NCBI RefSeq assembly: GCF_003047105.1
Contig: NZ_CP028475.1
Span: 1,550,001-1,614,000, forward strand
Source of the DNA: Celeribacter baekdonensis
Lineage (GTDB): Bacteria > Pseudomonadota > Alphaproteobacteria > Rhodobacterales > Rhodobacteraceae
Direction of reading: 5' to 3'
Length of the DNA: 64,000 nt
The position numbers and the translations under genes were made by a program. Shown piece after piece: positions 1-8,212 of the stretch. The notes beneath the pieces are model-generated. The model did no database searches and was not told the origin of the DNA. It saw only the letters and a list, made by a program, of their open reading frames with translations. The stretch's first letter is position 1; every line of letters starts with the position of its first letter.

Positions 1-198
1 GACAGCGGTGTGGTTGAGGATATTTTCGTCACCAAAGGCACGATTGAACTTTTGCTGGCAGGGGAATGGACCCGATATAACGAGGGCGACGCGGTGCGAT
101 TTGCCGCTGACCAACCGCACAGCTATCGCAACCCAACCCGCGCCCCCGCGCAGTTTCACAACACGTTGCACTATCCGCGCACGCCTGCGTCGCTTTAG
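1..198 (+). CDS. C-terminal part of a cupin-domain protein, probably an HTH-cupin regulator (partial at window edge)
   Basis: The frame is open from base 1 and stops at 196-198, so only the last 65 residues are present. The peptide (IFVTKGTIELLLAG, then a beta turn, then FAADQPHSYRNP) has the shape of the second half of a small cupin barrel, with the PHSYRNP motif common in XRE-family regulators that carry a C-terminal cupin_2 domain. The DNA-binding half would lie left of the window, so the regulator assignment is inference. It converges with the flavoprotein gene on the other strand and the two stop codons overlap by 4 bases. Confidence 0.6.
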   Translation, partial: DSGVVEDIFVTKGTIELLLAGEWTRYNEGDAVRFAADQPHSYRNPTRAPAQFHNTLHYPRTPASL

Positions 199-1328
199 CG
201 GCGATAGGCGCGCAAATAATGCCATTCAAAATAGCGTTTGGCCCAATGAAGCAGTCGACAGCTTGGCAGGGTGATCGCACGTTTCTCGTTGCGAAACACA
301 AGGATACCCTTGTTGACAGAATCCACGATGCAGACGAGTTCGGATTTGAATTGATGGCTGGCGTCGCGCCCGGCCAACACGTCACCGATATTGGCCACGG
401 CGGCCACGGCTTGTAAATCCGCCTGATGCGCCTGTTTCGCCAACCACGACGGCCCCGGATAAGACCCTGTGTCGCCGACCACATAAGTGTTGGGCCACCC
501 GACCACACGGCATTTCTCATCCGCCTGAACAAACCCGCCCTCGGAGCGCGGCAAATCGGTGTTGTCGAGCCATGTCGGCCCAGTCAGCCCCGACATGAAC
601 AACACCAGATCGGCGGGGATGTCTTCGCGTTCGGTCACCACCTTGTCCGCCTCGATACGAATAGGTTTCGCGCCGATATGGATCGAGACATCGCGTTTGC
701 GCATCTCATTCAAAAGACCTTCGACGGCGCGATCTCCAAGCCGTTGCCCGGGGCGCTCGGAGCCATTGAAAAACACCAGTTTGAACCTGTCGCGTCGCCC
801 CTGTTGTCGCAACATGGTGTCGATGCCAAAGAGGAATTCGAACATCGGCCCGCCGCGCACCGCTTGCGGCTCTTTCGGGTTGGTGCCAAAGCCCAGCGCA
901 ATGGTGCCGCCGGTCATGTCGCGGATGCGGTCGTGGATGATCTGACCGTTGATCGCCCCCTCGCAGGGGATGATCGCATGCTCGGCCAAACCGGGGAGCT
1001 TTTTGAGATACCGCCCGCCGGTGGCGATGATCAGGTGATCGTTGGTCAAAGTGCCCGTGTCGGTTTCGACCGTGCGCCCGTTGTCCGAAACCGAAACCAC
1101 CCGACCCTCATGCCAATGGACCTTTTCACGGGCGAAAAACCGCGACAGATCGACGTCGATGTCTTTGGCCGAACGAATACCCGAGGGCATCCAGATCAGG
1201 CTCGGCAAATAGGTCAGGTGGGTGTTGGGGGACACGACGGTGATCTGCGCGTCTATCTTGGCCTTGCGAATTTCGCGCACGGCCGTGAGCGCACCAAAGC
1301 CACTGCCAAGGATCATGATATGGGTCAT
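195..1328 (-). CDS. FAD/NAD(P)-dependent oxidoreductase, sulfide:quinone oxidoreductase-like
   Basis: A 377-residue flavoprotein. The N-terminal dinucleotide-binding motif GSGFGALTA (residues 8-16) and the second FAD motif near residue 285 (YVVGDTGS) define the pyridine nucleotide-disulfide reductase fold. The C-terminal amphipathic tail (WAKRYFEWHYLRAYRR) resembles the membrane-docking tail of sulfide:quinone oxidoreductases and type II NADH dehydrogenases. Cysteines occur at 122, 273, 333 and 357. An SQR needs a redox pair, and C122 plus C333 are candidates, but this cannot be settled by eye. It probably passes electrons from sulfide or a related donor to quinone at the inner membrane. No sulfur-oxidation gene is adjacent. 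Confidence 0.7.
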   Translation of the reverse strand: MTHIMILGSGFGALTAVREIRKAKIDAQITVVSPNTHLTYLPSLIWMPSGIRSAKDIDVDLSRFFAREKVHWHEGRVVSVSDNGRTVETDTGTLTNDHLIIATGGRYLKKLPGLAEHAIIPCEGAINGQIIHDRIRDMTGGTIALGFGTNPKEPQAVRGGPMFEFLFGIDTMLRQQGRRDRFKLVFFNGSERPGQRLGDRAVEGLLNEMRKRDVSIHIGAKPIRIEADKVVTEREDIPADLVLFMSGLTGPTWLDNTDLPRSEGGFVQADEKCRVVGWPNTYVVGDTGSYPGPSWLAKQAHQADLQAVAAVANIGDVLAGRDASHQFKSELVCIVDSVNKGILVFRNEKRAITLPSCRLLHWAKRYFEWHYLRAYRR

Positions 1329-1631
1329 TTACGGGCCTCCGGGGGGCCCATCCCCACAAGGCTCTTAGACGGGCCGAGGCGAAAATGGGCGCATAGCTGT
1401 TCAGGTTCATCACTGACATGCGCGGGATCGACCCGAGCTGTCTTTAATCCAAATCAAAGATATATTTAAAAAATACCTAAATGCACTGCGGCGCGATGCC
1501 TCGCAATTGACGCCCCTCTGCCATGCCCCAAACAACCGCAAATCAAAGCAAATCGAAAAAATCCGATCAAAGCTCCATTTTCCTCTTGCAGCTTCGGGCG
1601 GGATTTCATATCTCACGCCTCACCCAAGGAC
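1329..1631. other. Intergenic region between the SQR-like gene and tRNA-Gly
   Basis: About 300 bases without a convincing gene. It holds an AT-rich stretch around 1441-1485, with a weak inverted repeat ATTTA (1464-1468) / TAAAT (1478-1482). This could be part of the flavoprotein promoter. The right end should carry the tRNA-Gly promoter. Nothing else is recognised. Confidence 0.5.
1586..1614 (+). promoter_or_regulatory. Possible promoter of the tRNA-Gly pair
   Basis: TTGCAG at 1586-1591 and TATCTC at 1609-1614 are 17 bases apart, and the -10-like box ends 17 bases before the tRNA. The match to consensus is only moderate and the call rests on position. Confidence 0.3.
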
Positions 1632-1706
1632 GCGGGCGTAGCTCAGGGGTAGAGCATAACCTTGCCAAGGTTAGGGTCGAGAGTTCGAATCTCTTCGCCC
1701 GCTCCA
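1632..1706 (+). tRNA. tRNA-Gly (GCC), copy 1
   Basis: The acceptor stem GCGGGCG (1632-1638) pairs with CGCCCGC (1696-1702). The anticodon loop reads CTTGCCAAG, giving anticodon GCC. The T arm GAGAG-TTCGAAT-CTCTT has one wobble pair. The discriminator T at 1703 is followed by an encoded CCA (1704-1706). It is identical to the second copy 67 bases downstream. Confidence 0.97.
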
Positions 1707-1773
1707 ATTTTCCCTCCGATCCCAGATCGGAACCCCAAGGGAAACGTCAGACCCACGTTACGGGACACGCCGA

Positions 1774-1848
1774 GCGGGCGTAGCTCAGGGGTAGAGCATA
1801 ACCTTGCCAAGGTTAGGGTCGAGAGTTCGAATCTCTTCGCCCGCTCCA
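1774..1848 (+). tRNA. tRNA-Gly (GCC), copy 2
   Basis: An exact 75-base duplicate of the preceding tRNA-Gly, including the encoded CCA. Anticodon GCC. The short spacer has no promoter that stands out, so the pair is probably one transcript ended by the hairpin at 1882-1897. Confidence 0.97.
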
Positions 1849-1869
1849 ATTCTCTCTCAGAGAATTTGA

Positions 1870-1910
1870 AAAATCGCGTTGGCGCTCCTCGGGGCGCTTT
1901 TCGCGTTTTT
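1870..1910 (+). terminator. Probable terminator after the tRNA-Gly pair
   Basis: The hairpin GCGCTC-CTCG-GGGCGC (1882-1897) is followed by TTTT, CGCG and then TTTTT. An outer CGCG/CGCG pairing may extend the stem. Confidence 0.5.
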
Positions 1911-2001
1911 GAGCATCATGTTTTGAATGCCTGATTTGACCCGCTCTGCAACCCATGGGAGGGGGGGGCACCACATCACCACATCCGGGGACAAAACCAC
2001 C

Positions 2002-2499
2002 CTACGCGGCCGAGACATGCCGCCTTTTGGACTGTTCGGGAATGCGGTCACAGGCGCTTTGGATATGGCAATTCTCACAAATTTGCGGTGCGCTTTGACG
2101 GATCTCGGCGCAATCTGCTTTTGGCGCACAGGAGATTTCTTCGGCGATGGTGACGAGATCCCTGACAGGCGTCCCCACCCCCAGCACACAACGCAGACTG
2201 GCAAGACGCGCAAACAGCGTGCTGTCCACAATCACCTCATTGTGCTGACGTTGCGGCTCCCCGACAATGAGCAGGGAGACGATATCGGGGCAATGAAACT
2301 CGGCCATAAGCGCGACAGCCAAACCACTTTCCCGCCCAACCGTCAGATCGAACAGCAGCATATCAAAGGGTTCGGCGCGCAAATACTCCAGCGCCGCCTC
2401 GGCAGACATGGCCCGGCGCACGGCATGCCCTGCGACACCGAATGCGGTCTGCCAACAGGCCACAGTTTCAAGATCTCCATGCCAGATGAGGATACGCAT
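2002..2499 (-). CDS. Receiver-domain (CheY-like) protein with a cysteine-rich C-terminal tail
   Basis: A 165-residue protein. Residues 1-115 fit a response-regulator receiver: strand MRILIWHGD with acidic D9, and the probable phospho-acceptor D51 in LLFDLTVG. The usual second acidic residue and the conserved lysine are not obvious, so phosphorylation may be lost. The last 45 residues carry five cysteines (124, 130, 141, 144, 150), including C-x2-C-H and a further Cys, suggesting metal binding or redox sensing. There is no output domain. A canonical CtrA box lies 47 bases upstream of the start, pointing to cell-cycle or motility control. No kinase gene is nearby. Confidence 0.6.
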   Translation of the reverse strand: MRILIWHGDLETVACWQTAFGVAGHAVRRAMSAEAALEYLRAEPFDMLLFDLTVGRESGLAVALMAEFHCPDIVSLLIVGEPQRQHNEVIVDSTLFARLASLRCVLGVGTPVRDLVTIAEEISCAPKADCAEIRQSAPQICENCHIQSACDRIPEQSKRRHVSAA

Positions 2500-2545
2500 T
2501 GCTTACACACTTCCTTACAACTCCTTAAATTTTGCACACCGAACC

Positions 2546-2560
2546 TTAAAAACTTCTTAA
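2546..2560 (-). promoter_or_regulatory. CtrA-type binding box (TTAA-N7-TTAA)
   Basis: TTAA at 2546-2549 and TTAA at 2557-2560 are separated by exactly seven bases. This is the full alphaproteobacterial CtrA consensus. It lies 47 bases upstream of the receiver-protein start. The motif reads the same on both strands, and hisB is 170 bases away on the other side. Confidence 0.55.
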
Positions 2561-2732
2561 AAAACTCGATAAAATAAGCACTTTTCACCAAGACACCTTG
2601 GCTCACCGGCCCCAGGTCTTGTGTTGTCCGCCAGAGCACATGTCTCAATGCAAACCCTTGCCCTCCATGCTGCTTCTTGGCAAACCCCGCTGCGCGCGCG
2701 TATAAGCGGCCAAGACATACGAGGACATGCCC

Positions 2733-3320
2733 ATGCGCCAAGCCACCATCACCCGCAACACGGCGGAAACCGAGATCACGGTCGAGATCAATCTCGATGG
2801 GACGGGGGTCTATGACAACCAAACGGGCGTGGGCTTTTTTGACCACATGCTCGATCAATTGTCGCGGCATTCGTTGATTGACATGACGATCCGCGCCAAG
2901 GGCGACACCCACATTGACGATCACCACACGGTCGAGGACACGGGCATTGCCATCGGTCAGGCTTTGGTCAAAGCGGTTGGTGACAAAAAGGGCATTTGCC
3001 GTTACGGCCATTTTGCTCTGGCGATGGACGACACCCAGGTGTCCACCGCGCTGGACCTGTCAGCACGGCCCTTTTTGGTCTGGAACGTCGATTTCCCGAC
3101 CGCCAAAATCGGCACGTTCGACACCGAACTGGTGCGCGAATTCTTTCAGGCGCTTTCAACCCATGGCGGCATCACGTTGCACGTCGATCTGGTGCATGGG
3201 ATCAATTCGCACCATATCGCCGAAGCCGCGTTTAAATCCGTCGCCCGCGCTTTGCGCATGGCGGTCGAGATCGACCCGCGCATGGCGAACAGCCTGCCCT
3301 CCACGAAGGGTGCGCTTTAA
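2733..3320 (+). CDS. hisB: Imidazoleglycerol-phosphate dehydratase
   Basis: Catalyses dehydration of imidazoleglycerol phosphate to imidazoleacetol phosphate in histidine synthesis. The 195-residue protein has both metal-binding repeats of the family, DDHHTVED and [10 protein letters not shown], and the FFDHMLDQ segment. It is the monofunctional form without a phosphatase domain. An in-frame ATG lies at 2727, but GAGGA at 2721-2725 would be only one base from it and is seven bases from the ATG at 2733, so 2733 is preferred. It is followed 40 bases later by hisH on the same strand. Confidence 0.97.
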   Translation: MRQATITRNTAETEITVEINLDGTGVYDNQTGVGFFDHMLDQLSRHSLIDMTIRAKGDTHIDDHHTVEDTGIAIGQALVKAVGDKKGICRYGHFALAMDDTQVSTALDLSARPFLVWNVDFPTAKIGTFDTELVREFFQALSTHGGITLHVDLVHGINSHHIAEAAFKSVARALRMAVEIDPRMANSLPSTKGAL

Positions 3321-3360
3321 CGCGCGCCCTCTCCGTCCCTCTTTCAGGACAGCCAAAGAC

Positions 3361-3999
3361 ATGCTCACAGCCCTCGTTGACTACAACAGCGGAAATTTAC
3401 ACTCCGCCCATAAAGCCTTTGAACGCATGGCGCGCGAACGCGGTGCGGGCACCATCGTTGTGACCTCGGAACCCGATGTGGTGGCCAAAGCCGATCGCAT
3501 CGTGTTGCCGGGGGATGGCGCCTTTCCGGCCTGTAAAAACCATCTCTTCACCTATTCCGGCTTGTTTGAAGCGATTGAGGAGGCCGTGGTGCAAAAGGGC
3601 CGCCCCTTTATGGGCATTTGTATCGGGATGCAGATGATGGCGTCCTGGGGCCGTGAATATGAGGACACCACGGGCTTTGACTGGATCCCCGGCGAGGTTG
3701 TGAAAATCACCCCCTCCGATCCGGCCTTGAAAGTGCCACATATGGGGTGGAACGATCTGGTGGTGGATCATCCTCATGCGGTCCTTGATGGCGTGGACAG
3801 CGGCGATCACGCCTATTTCGTCCACTCCTACCACTTCAAAGTCGAAAACCCGGCGCATCGCCTCGCCCATGTCGATTACGCCGGAGACATCACCGCCATT
3901 GTCGGGCGTGACAATATGATCGGCTGTCAATTCCACCCGGAAAAAAGCCAACGCGCCGGGCTGCGCATCGTGTCGAATTTCCTCGGCTGGGCCCCCTAA
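3361..3999 (+). CDS. hisH: Imidazole glycerol phosphate synthase, glutaminase subunit
   Basis: Supplies ammonia from glutamine to HisF. The 212-residue class I glutamine amidotransferase starts MLTALVDYNSGN. It has the oxyanion segment PGDGAF, the nucleophile motif GICIGMQ (usually GICLGMQ) and the His-Glu pair in QFHPEKSQ. The partner hisF is 4.2 kb downstream, separated by unrelated genes and hisA. The open frame extends further upstream, but that part overlaps hisB and is not coding. The ATG at 3361 gives the normal family length. Confidence 0.97.
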   Translation: MLTALVDYNSGNLHSAHKAFERMARERGAGTIVVTSEPDVVAKADRIVLPGDGAFPACKNHLFTYSGLFEAIEEAVVQKGRPFMGICIGMQMMASWGREYEDTTGFDWIPGEVVKITPSDPALKVPHMGWNDLVVDHPHAVLDGVDSGDHAYFVHSYHFKVENPAHRLAHVDYAGDITAIVGRDNMIGCQFHPEKSQRAGLRIVSNFLGWAP

Positions 4000-4032
4000 G
4001 GGGCGCGGATTGAAATCACGGCAACACCAAAG

Positions 4033-4066
4033 GGGCCGCGCCAGATTGAGCGCGGCCCTTGTCATT
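4033..4066. terminator. Probable hairpin terminator between hisH and the convergent monooxygenase gene
   Basis: GGGCCGCGC (4033-4041) pairs perfectly with GCGCGGCCC (4050-4058) across an 8-base loop, followed by TTGTCATT. The uridine tract is weak. It sits between two converging genes and could serve both. Confidence 0.45.
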
Positions 4067-4392
4067 CAAGGTTGCGGCGCTTGCGCTCGGTCGTCTTTGC
4101 CGTAGTCGCGCAAAACATGAGCGACGCGCAGTCGGTAGGCATCGAACATACCGGTGCGTCCGACGTTCTGCGCCGCTTGGTGATCGGACACCGCCCGCCA
4201 GCGCGCCACAGCCGCCTCATCGGTGAAAAACGACAGGGACAACAGCTTGAGCGGATCGGTCAGGCTTTGAAATCGCTCGACGGAAATAAACCCTTCGATC
4301 AGTTCCAATTGAGGGCGCAGCACGGCAGCGTGATCGAAATAAAGAGCCTTGCGCCCCGCGGCCGGACAGACCTCAAAGATCACCGCAATCAT
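4066..4392 (-). CDS. Antibiotic biosynthesis monooxygenase-like (ABM) dimeric alpha-beta barrel protein
   Basis: A 108-residue protein of ferredoxin-like fold. The start MIAVIFEVCPA, the central VERFQSL and the strand LLSLSFFTDEAAVARWR are typical of the ABM/YgiN group of small cofactor-free or heme-linked oxygenases. The substrate is not predictable. Its start overlaps the stop of the upstream NIPSNAP-like gene by four bases, so the two are translated as a unit. The pair is divergent from a truncated ArsR-type regulator, with an inverted repeat between them. Confidence 0.7.
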   Translation of the reverse strand: MIAVIFEVCPAAGRKALYFDHAAVLRPQLELIEGFISVERFQSLTDPLKLLSLSFFTDEAAVARWRAVSDHQAAQNVGRTGMFDAYRLRVAHVLRDYGKDDRAQAPQP

Positions 4393-4727
4393 CGCATCTC
4401 TCCTGATGTTGACCCGACATGAGGTGCGGAGGCGAGGCGTAAAAAGGTGCGGTCCTCGGCGCGAATAAACCCTTCGCGCATGGCAAATTCGTAATTTTCC
4501 CGCCCCACAGGATCGGAGGCCAAACGGGCGCGGTACGCCTCATAGGCGGCGAGGCTCTCAAGGGTGTAGATCCCATAAGCCAGTGTTGTGGAGCCTTCAT
4601 GCGGGGTAAAATACCCAATCAAATCCGCACCACAGCGTGGAATGCACTGCCCCCATCTGCGGGCATATTGGTCAAACTGCGCGCGTTTGGTCGGGTCGAT
4701 CTCGTAGCGGATCACACAGGTCAGCAT
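4389..4727 (-). CDS. NIPSNAP family protein
   Basis: A 112-residue NIPSNAP-like protein. The opening MLTCVIRYEIDPTKRAQFDQYA, the GYFTPHEGS turn and the LAAYEAYRARL helix are characteristic. The family has the same dimeric alpha-beta barrel fold as ABM proteins and its biochemical role is poorly defined. It is the first gene of a two-gene unit with the ABM protein (4-base overlap). The start lies 57 bases from the inverted repeat at 4784-4809, which is a likely operator for the unit. Confidence 0.75.
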   Translation of the reverse strand: MLTCVIRYEIDPTKRAQFDQYARRWGQCIPRCGADLIGYFTPHEGSTTLAYGIYTLESLAAYEAYRARLASDPVGRENYEFAMREGFIRAEDRTFLRLASAPHVGSTSGEMR

Positions 4728-4783
4728 ATTACGTCCTTTCCTCTTTCAAACTCTGGCCCCTTGATACCGTAGGCTGGAGAGGC

Positions 4784-4809
4784 AATGCTTCGATACGGAT
4801 CGAAGCATT
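4784..4809. promoter_or_regulatory. Perfect 11-bp inverted repeat, candidate operator
   Basis: AATGCTTCGAT (4784-4794) and its exact complement ATCGAAGCATT (4799-4809) flank the 4-base spacer ACGG. It lies between the divergent NIPSNAP/ABM pair and the ArsR-type gene. That is where an autoregulated winged-helix repressor would bind. No T-run follows, so a terminator is unlikely. Confidence 0.6.
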
Positions 4810-4865
4810 TGGTGCAGAACAGAGATAGGTTGACCCGATGAAAGAAGGCGCTGACCGCGCGTGAG

Positions 4866-5447
4866 TTGGCGATAGAAGCAGGGATCACCCCGCAAACCGC
4901 CTCGTCGCATTTGAAGAAATTGCAGGAGGGTCAGTTGATCACCCAGCGCAAACAAGGGCGGCACCGCTATTTTGCGCTGGCCGGGCCCGAGGTCAGTGCT
5001 GTGCTTGAAAGTTTGATGGGATTGGCCGGGGGCATGGGCCAAAGGCGCAGCCGTGTTGGCCCCAAAGACGCAGCCCTTCGGCACGCGCGGGTCTGTTACA
5101 ATCATCTTGCCGGGCAACGCGGCGTGCAAATGTATGACAGTCTTTTGCACCAAAAGATGCTAGTGCTCACGCCGAATGGGATGTCTGTAAGCCCGGCGGG
5201 TGAGGCCTTTTTGACCGGGTTTGGGGTCGATCTGGCCGCCATAAGCAAAGCCCGGCCTCTGTGCCGCGACTGTCTTGATTGGTCTGAACGCCGTTCACAT
5301 TTGGGCGGCGCCTTGGGCCGGGCCGTGTTGGCGCAGCTCGAAATCAAAGGATGGGCGCGACGGTCCAAAGACAGCCGCGCCGTTTCGTTGACCTCTGAGG
5401 GACAGCGCCAGTTTGACCGCGCCTTCCCGCCTCGGGGCCTTACTTGA
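4866..5447 (+). CDS. ArsR-family winged-helix regulator, N-terminally truncated
   Basis: From the TTG at 4866 the frame gives 193 residues. They include the recognition helix region (ITPQTASSHLKKLQEGQLI), the wing (KQGRHRYFAL) and a long C-terminal domain with a CxxC pair (RPLCRDCLDWSERR) known in a subgroup of ArsR-like regulators. The first two helices of the winged helix, normally about 35 residues ending in ALTARELA, are missing. The frame upstream reads LTARELA but is closed by TGA at 4839. An ATG at 4838 in another frame encodes MKEGA, which resembles the lost segment, so a deletion or frameshift is likely. It is probably a damaged regulator of the divergent NIPSNAP/ABM genes. Confidence 0.6.
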   Translation: MAIEAGITPQTASSHLKKLQEGQLITQRKQGRHRYFALAGPEVSAVLESLMGLAGGMGQRRSRVGPKDAALRHARVCYNHLAGQRGVQMYDSLLHQKMLVLTPNGMSVSPAGEAFLTGFGVDLAAISKARPLCRDCLDWSERRSHLGGALGRAVLAQLEIKGWARRSKDSRAVSLTSEGQRQFDRAFPPRGLT

Positions 5448-5826
5448 CCCGTGTCCAGGTCTGTTTCTTACAAATCGGCCCGACACAGCCCGCAACTTTA
5501 AGCGTGTCACCGTTCAACGCCATTTTGGAACTGAACACTTTGCCAGTGGACGGTTGCCAGATTTTGCCTTTGCCATAGGCACCTCCGCCCTGGGCCAGCA
5601 TGTCCCAGACGATGGGTTTGCCGATATTTTCGGATTTGATCGGACCGTTGGCGTCAAACGCCTTGGCGATGGTGCCGCAAATCTGTGCCCCGCACGGGGC
5701 GATATCGACATAGGCGTAATGCCCATCATCGACCTGAGTTTTCCATGTCCCAACCACCGGATCGGCGGCAAAAGCCGGAGCGGCAAAAGCGACAGCAGCA
5801 AGAGCCGCAAGTGCAAATGTCTTCAT
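5440..5826 (-). CDS. DUF2147 family periplasmic protein
   Basis: A 128-residue exported protein with a clear signal peptide ([20 protein letters not shown], cleavage after AFA). The mature part opens [21 protein letters not shown] and contains C-G-x-Q-I-C-G and a second Cys pair ([15 protein letters not shown]), the hallmarks of DUF2147, a small beta-barrel family of unknown function. The start is fixed by AGGGAGG about 8 bases upstream of the ATG at 5824-5826. It is convergent with the ArsR-type gene and their ends overlap by 8 bases. It is divergent from hisA. Confidence 0.85.
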   Translation of the reverse strand: MKTFALAALAAVAFAAPAFAADPVVGTWKTQVDDGHYAYVDIAPCGAQICGTIAKAFDANGPIKSENIGKPIVWDMLAQGGGAYGKGKIWQPSTGKVFSSKMALNGDTLKVAGCVGPICKKQTWTRVK

Positions 5827-5990
5827 TGGTATATCCTCCCTATTCTGGTCCGCATCCTGCGAGCGGCACCTATGATCTGGCAAGTCTGACGTTGGGGCAA
5901 ATCCCATTGCAACACGCGCGCAAGAGGTTTTGCAATCACTGCGCATTCATGGCAAAGGAGCGACGACAGTTTTATGAAAGGCCGCGCCCG

Positions 5991-6713
5991 ATGATCCTCT
6001 ACCCCGCCATTGATTTGAAAGACGGCCATGCCGTGCGCCTGTATAAGGGCGAAATGGATCAAGCCACAGTGTTTAATGAAAACCCCGCCGCACAGGCGCT
6101 GGAATTTGTGAATGCGGGCTGTGAGTGGTTGCATTTGGTCGATCTCAATGGCGCTTTTGCCGGTGAGCCTGTGAACGCGGCCCCCGTCGAAGAGATTCTC
6201 AAACAGTGTAAAATCCCCGCCCAGCTTGGCGGTGGCATCCGCGATATGGCCACGATTGAACGCTGGCTGTCCAAGGGTTTACAGCGCGTCATTTTGGGCA
6301 CTGTTGCGGTGGAAAATCCTGAGCTGGTGCGCGAGGCCGCACGGGCCTTTCCGGGCCATGTCGCGGTGGGCATTGACGCGCGCAAGGGCATGGTCGCAAC
6401 CAAAGGCTGGGCGACAGAAACCAACGTGACCGCCACCGACCTCGCCAAATCATTCGAGGACGCGGGCGTGGCCGCAATCATCTACACCGACATCAACCGC
6501 GATGGCGCGATGAAAGGCCCGAATGTCGAAGAAACCGCCGCTTTGGCCCGCGCCGTGTCAATCCCGGTGATTGCCTCGGGCGGCGTGTCCTCGCTCGACG
6601 ACCTGCGCAACCTCAAAAATTGTGGCGCGGCCCTTAACGGCGCGATCTCAGGGCGCGCGCTTTACGATGGTGCGATTGATCTGGCCGAGGCTTTGGCGGT
6701 GCTCAAGGGCTGA
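5991..6713 (+). CDS. hisA: Phosphoribosylformimino-5-aminoimidazole carboxamide ribotide isomerase
   Basis: Catalyses the Amadori rearrangement of ProFAR to PRFAR, the HisF substrate. The 240-residue (beta/alpha)8 barrel starts [17 protein letters not shown] with the catalytic base Asp8. It continues with [15 protein letters not shown] and the second catalytic Asp in [14 protein letters not shown], and ends with the phosphate loop VIASGGVSS and ISGRALYDG. Length is normal. It stands alone between DUF2147 and an unknown gene rather than directly behind hisH. Confidence 0.97.
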   Translation: MILYPAIDLKDGHAVRLYKGEMDQATVFNENPAAQALEFVNAGCEWLHLVDLNGAFAGEPVNAAPVEEILKQCKIPAQLGGGIRDMATIERWLSKGLQRVILGTVAVENPELVREAARAFPGHVAVGIDARKGMVATKGWATETNVTATDLAKSFEDAGVAAIIYTDINRDGAMKGPNVEETAALARAVSIPVIASGGVSSLDDLRNLKNCGAALNGAISGRALYDGAIDLAEALAVLKG

Positions 6714-6720
6714 TGGCGCG

Positions 6721-7473
6721 TTATTCGCCCTCTTCCTTCAACGCCTTCTCTTCCTCTTTAAGTCGCTCGGTCTCTTTCTTAAGAGCCTTTTGTTGCTTTT
6801 TAATCTCAGATTTGCGCCATTTGGACCACTCTTGGCGCAAAGCCCGCGCGCTTTCGGTGTCAGGGAGCGTAAAAGGCCCTTCAAAAGTGGCATCGGACCA
6901 CACCCCGAACTGAGTGAGCAAGCGCGGCCCATCTTCGGTACATTCGGCAGTTTTCAGTACGAAATGCCGCCCGCCGATGGGCACAGACAGGATCACCCTC
7001 CCCTCCTTTGATTTGAGATCCATCATAGCAAAGCGCCGGTAGACAACACGGGACACCACCTGCACTGAATGACCTGTCCCGAATTTGGCAAAAATATCGG
7101 CCCAAGGGATCACCACCTCCGCACCGCCGAAGACCTTTTGCAACAAGGCATTCAGCAAAGTTCTGTCAATCAACCCAGTGCCTTTGATGATCCTCGCATG
7201 CATCCGCGCCACTTCCTTTTTTTGGCGCAACGAGGGTTTGTAATCAAAATCAATCGGCGACACACCTGGATCAAGCGGCGCATACAAAAGCAAATTCGTT
7301 TCCGCTTTGAACTTTTGGATCAAAGGGCTCGGCGCACTTGGCGTGCCATCGCAATACCATTTTTGAATCACCCGCTTATCCTGTTGCTCCAAAAACAGGT
7401 TTAAATCGCGATCAGGCACGTCATACGTTAACGGCATGAAGGAAAATTTATGGTCACCAATCTTAATATCCAT
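6721..7473 (-). CDS. Conserved protein of unknown function with a charged C-terminal coiled coil
   Basis: A 250-residue protein without a recognised domain. Residues 1-200 are mixed alpha/beta with no signal peptide or membrane segment. Residues 205-250 are almost entirely charged helix rich in Lys and Glu (repeats of KKETERLKEEEKALKEEGE), a probable coiled coil. It converges with hisA (7 bases between stops) and interrupts the his genes. No function is assigned. Confidence 0.6.
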   Translation of the reverse strand: MDIKIGDHKFSFMPLTYDVPDRDLNLFLEQQDKRVIQKWYCDGTPSAPSPLIQKFKAETNLLLYAPLDPGVSPIDFDYKPSLRQKKEVARMHARIIKGTGLIDRTLLNALLQKVFGGAEVVIPWADIFAKFGTGHSVQVVSRVVYRRFAMMDLKSKEGRVILSVPIGGRHFVLKTAECTEDGPRLLTQFGVWSDATFEGPFTLPDTESARALRQEWSKWRKSEIKKQQKALKKETERLKEEEKALKEEGE

Positions 7474-7581
7474 ACATGCGCCCCCGGCTTGTCTCTGAGA
7501 GGACAGGATAGCAAATAATCCGCTTCATTGCACCTTGGCGCAAAGCGCGCTACGCACATAAATCATCGAATGAGGGAACCT

Positions 7582-8034
7582 ATGTCCCGAGTGATCAAAA
7601 CCCCGCTCCCCAAATCCTCTCGTCTTTGGCCCCATGTCGCCAAAGGCGATTTCATAGATGGGTACGCCGTCGAAAGTACGCTGTCGCCGCGAGAGGCGGC
7701 AGAGATTGCGCTTTCCATGCCCGGCTGGGCGGATGCGCTTTTGAGCTTGCGCAACAGGCTCGTCAAACCCTTTGGCCTCAAAACCGAGGTGTCAGAGACC
7801 GGCGAGCGCGCGATTTTTCCGGTGGACTATGAAGGCGCGGACGAGCTGATCATCGGCACCAATGACACCCATCTCAACTTTCGGATTTGCATCCACCAAC
7901 AGGCGGGCCACATCCATATGGCGACATGGGTCTATCGCAACAACGCGCTCGGACATGTCTATCTTATGCTGGTGAAACCCTTTCATGTGCTGATCGTGCG
8001 CAGTGGCTTGCGCCGCATCGCACACGCCCGTTGA
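7582..8034 (+). CDS. DUF2867 family protein
   Basis: A 150-residue protein resembling DUF2867 (DFIDGYAV near the N-terminus, then [20 protein letters not shown] and [10 protein letters not shown]). This START-like family is also found fused to NAD(P)-binding proteins, and its ligand is unknown. An upstream ATG at 7528 would add 18 residues. The ATG at 7582, preceded by GAGGGAACC, matches the usual family start. It lies 179 bases before hisF on the same strand. Confidence 0.7.
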   Translation: MSRVIKTPLPKSSRLWPHVAKGDFIDGYAVESTLSPREAAEIALSMPGWADALLSLRNRLVKPFGLKTEVSETGERAIFPVDYEGADELIIGTNDTHLNFRICIHQQAGHIHMATWVYRNNALGHVYLMLVKPFHVLIVRSGLRRIAHAR

Positions 8035-8212
8035 CCCAGAAACCGCCGCAACACTGATCCAATGTTTGCATCGCCGCACAGGCATGGCTAAGACAGGTCA
8101 AAGAAACCCTCACCTTCTTTTGTCCCCAAATATCCATACCGAAACCTTTGGGGTGAATGGCACAGTCAGAGGCGGCGCAAACGCCCCTTTCTCTCGGACG
8201 AATAGGCACATC

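Noticed and set aside
2065..2079. C-x2-C-H (CENCH) as a cytochrome c heme site in the receiver protein
   Set aside because: The protein has no signal peptide or export signal, so covalent heme attachment is unlikely. The motif is treated as part of a cysteine cluster.
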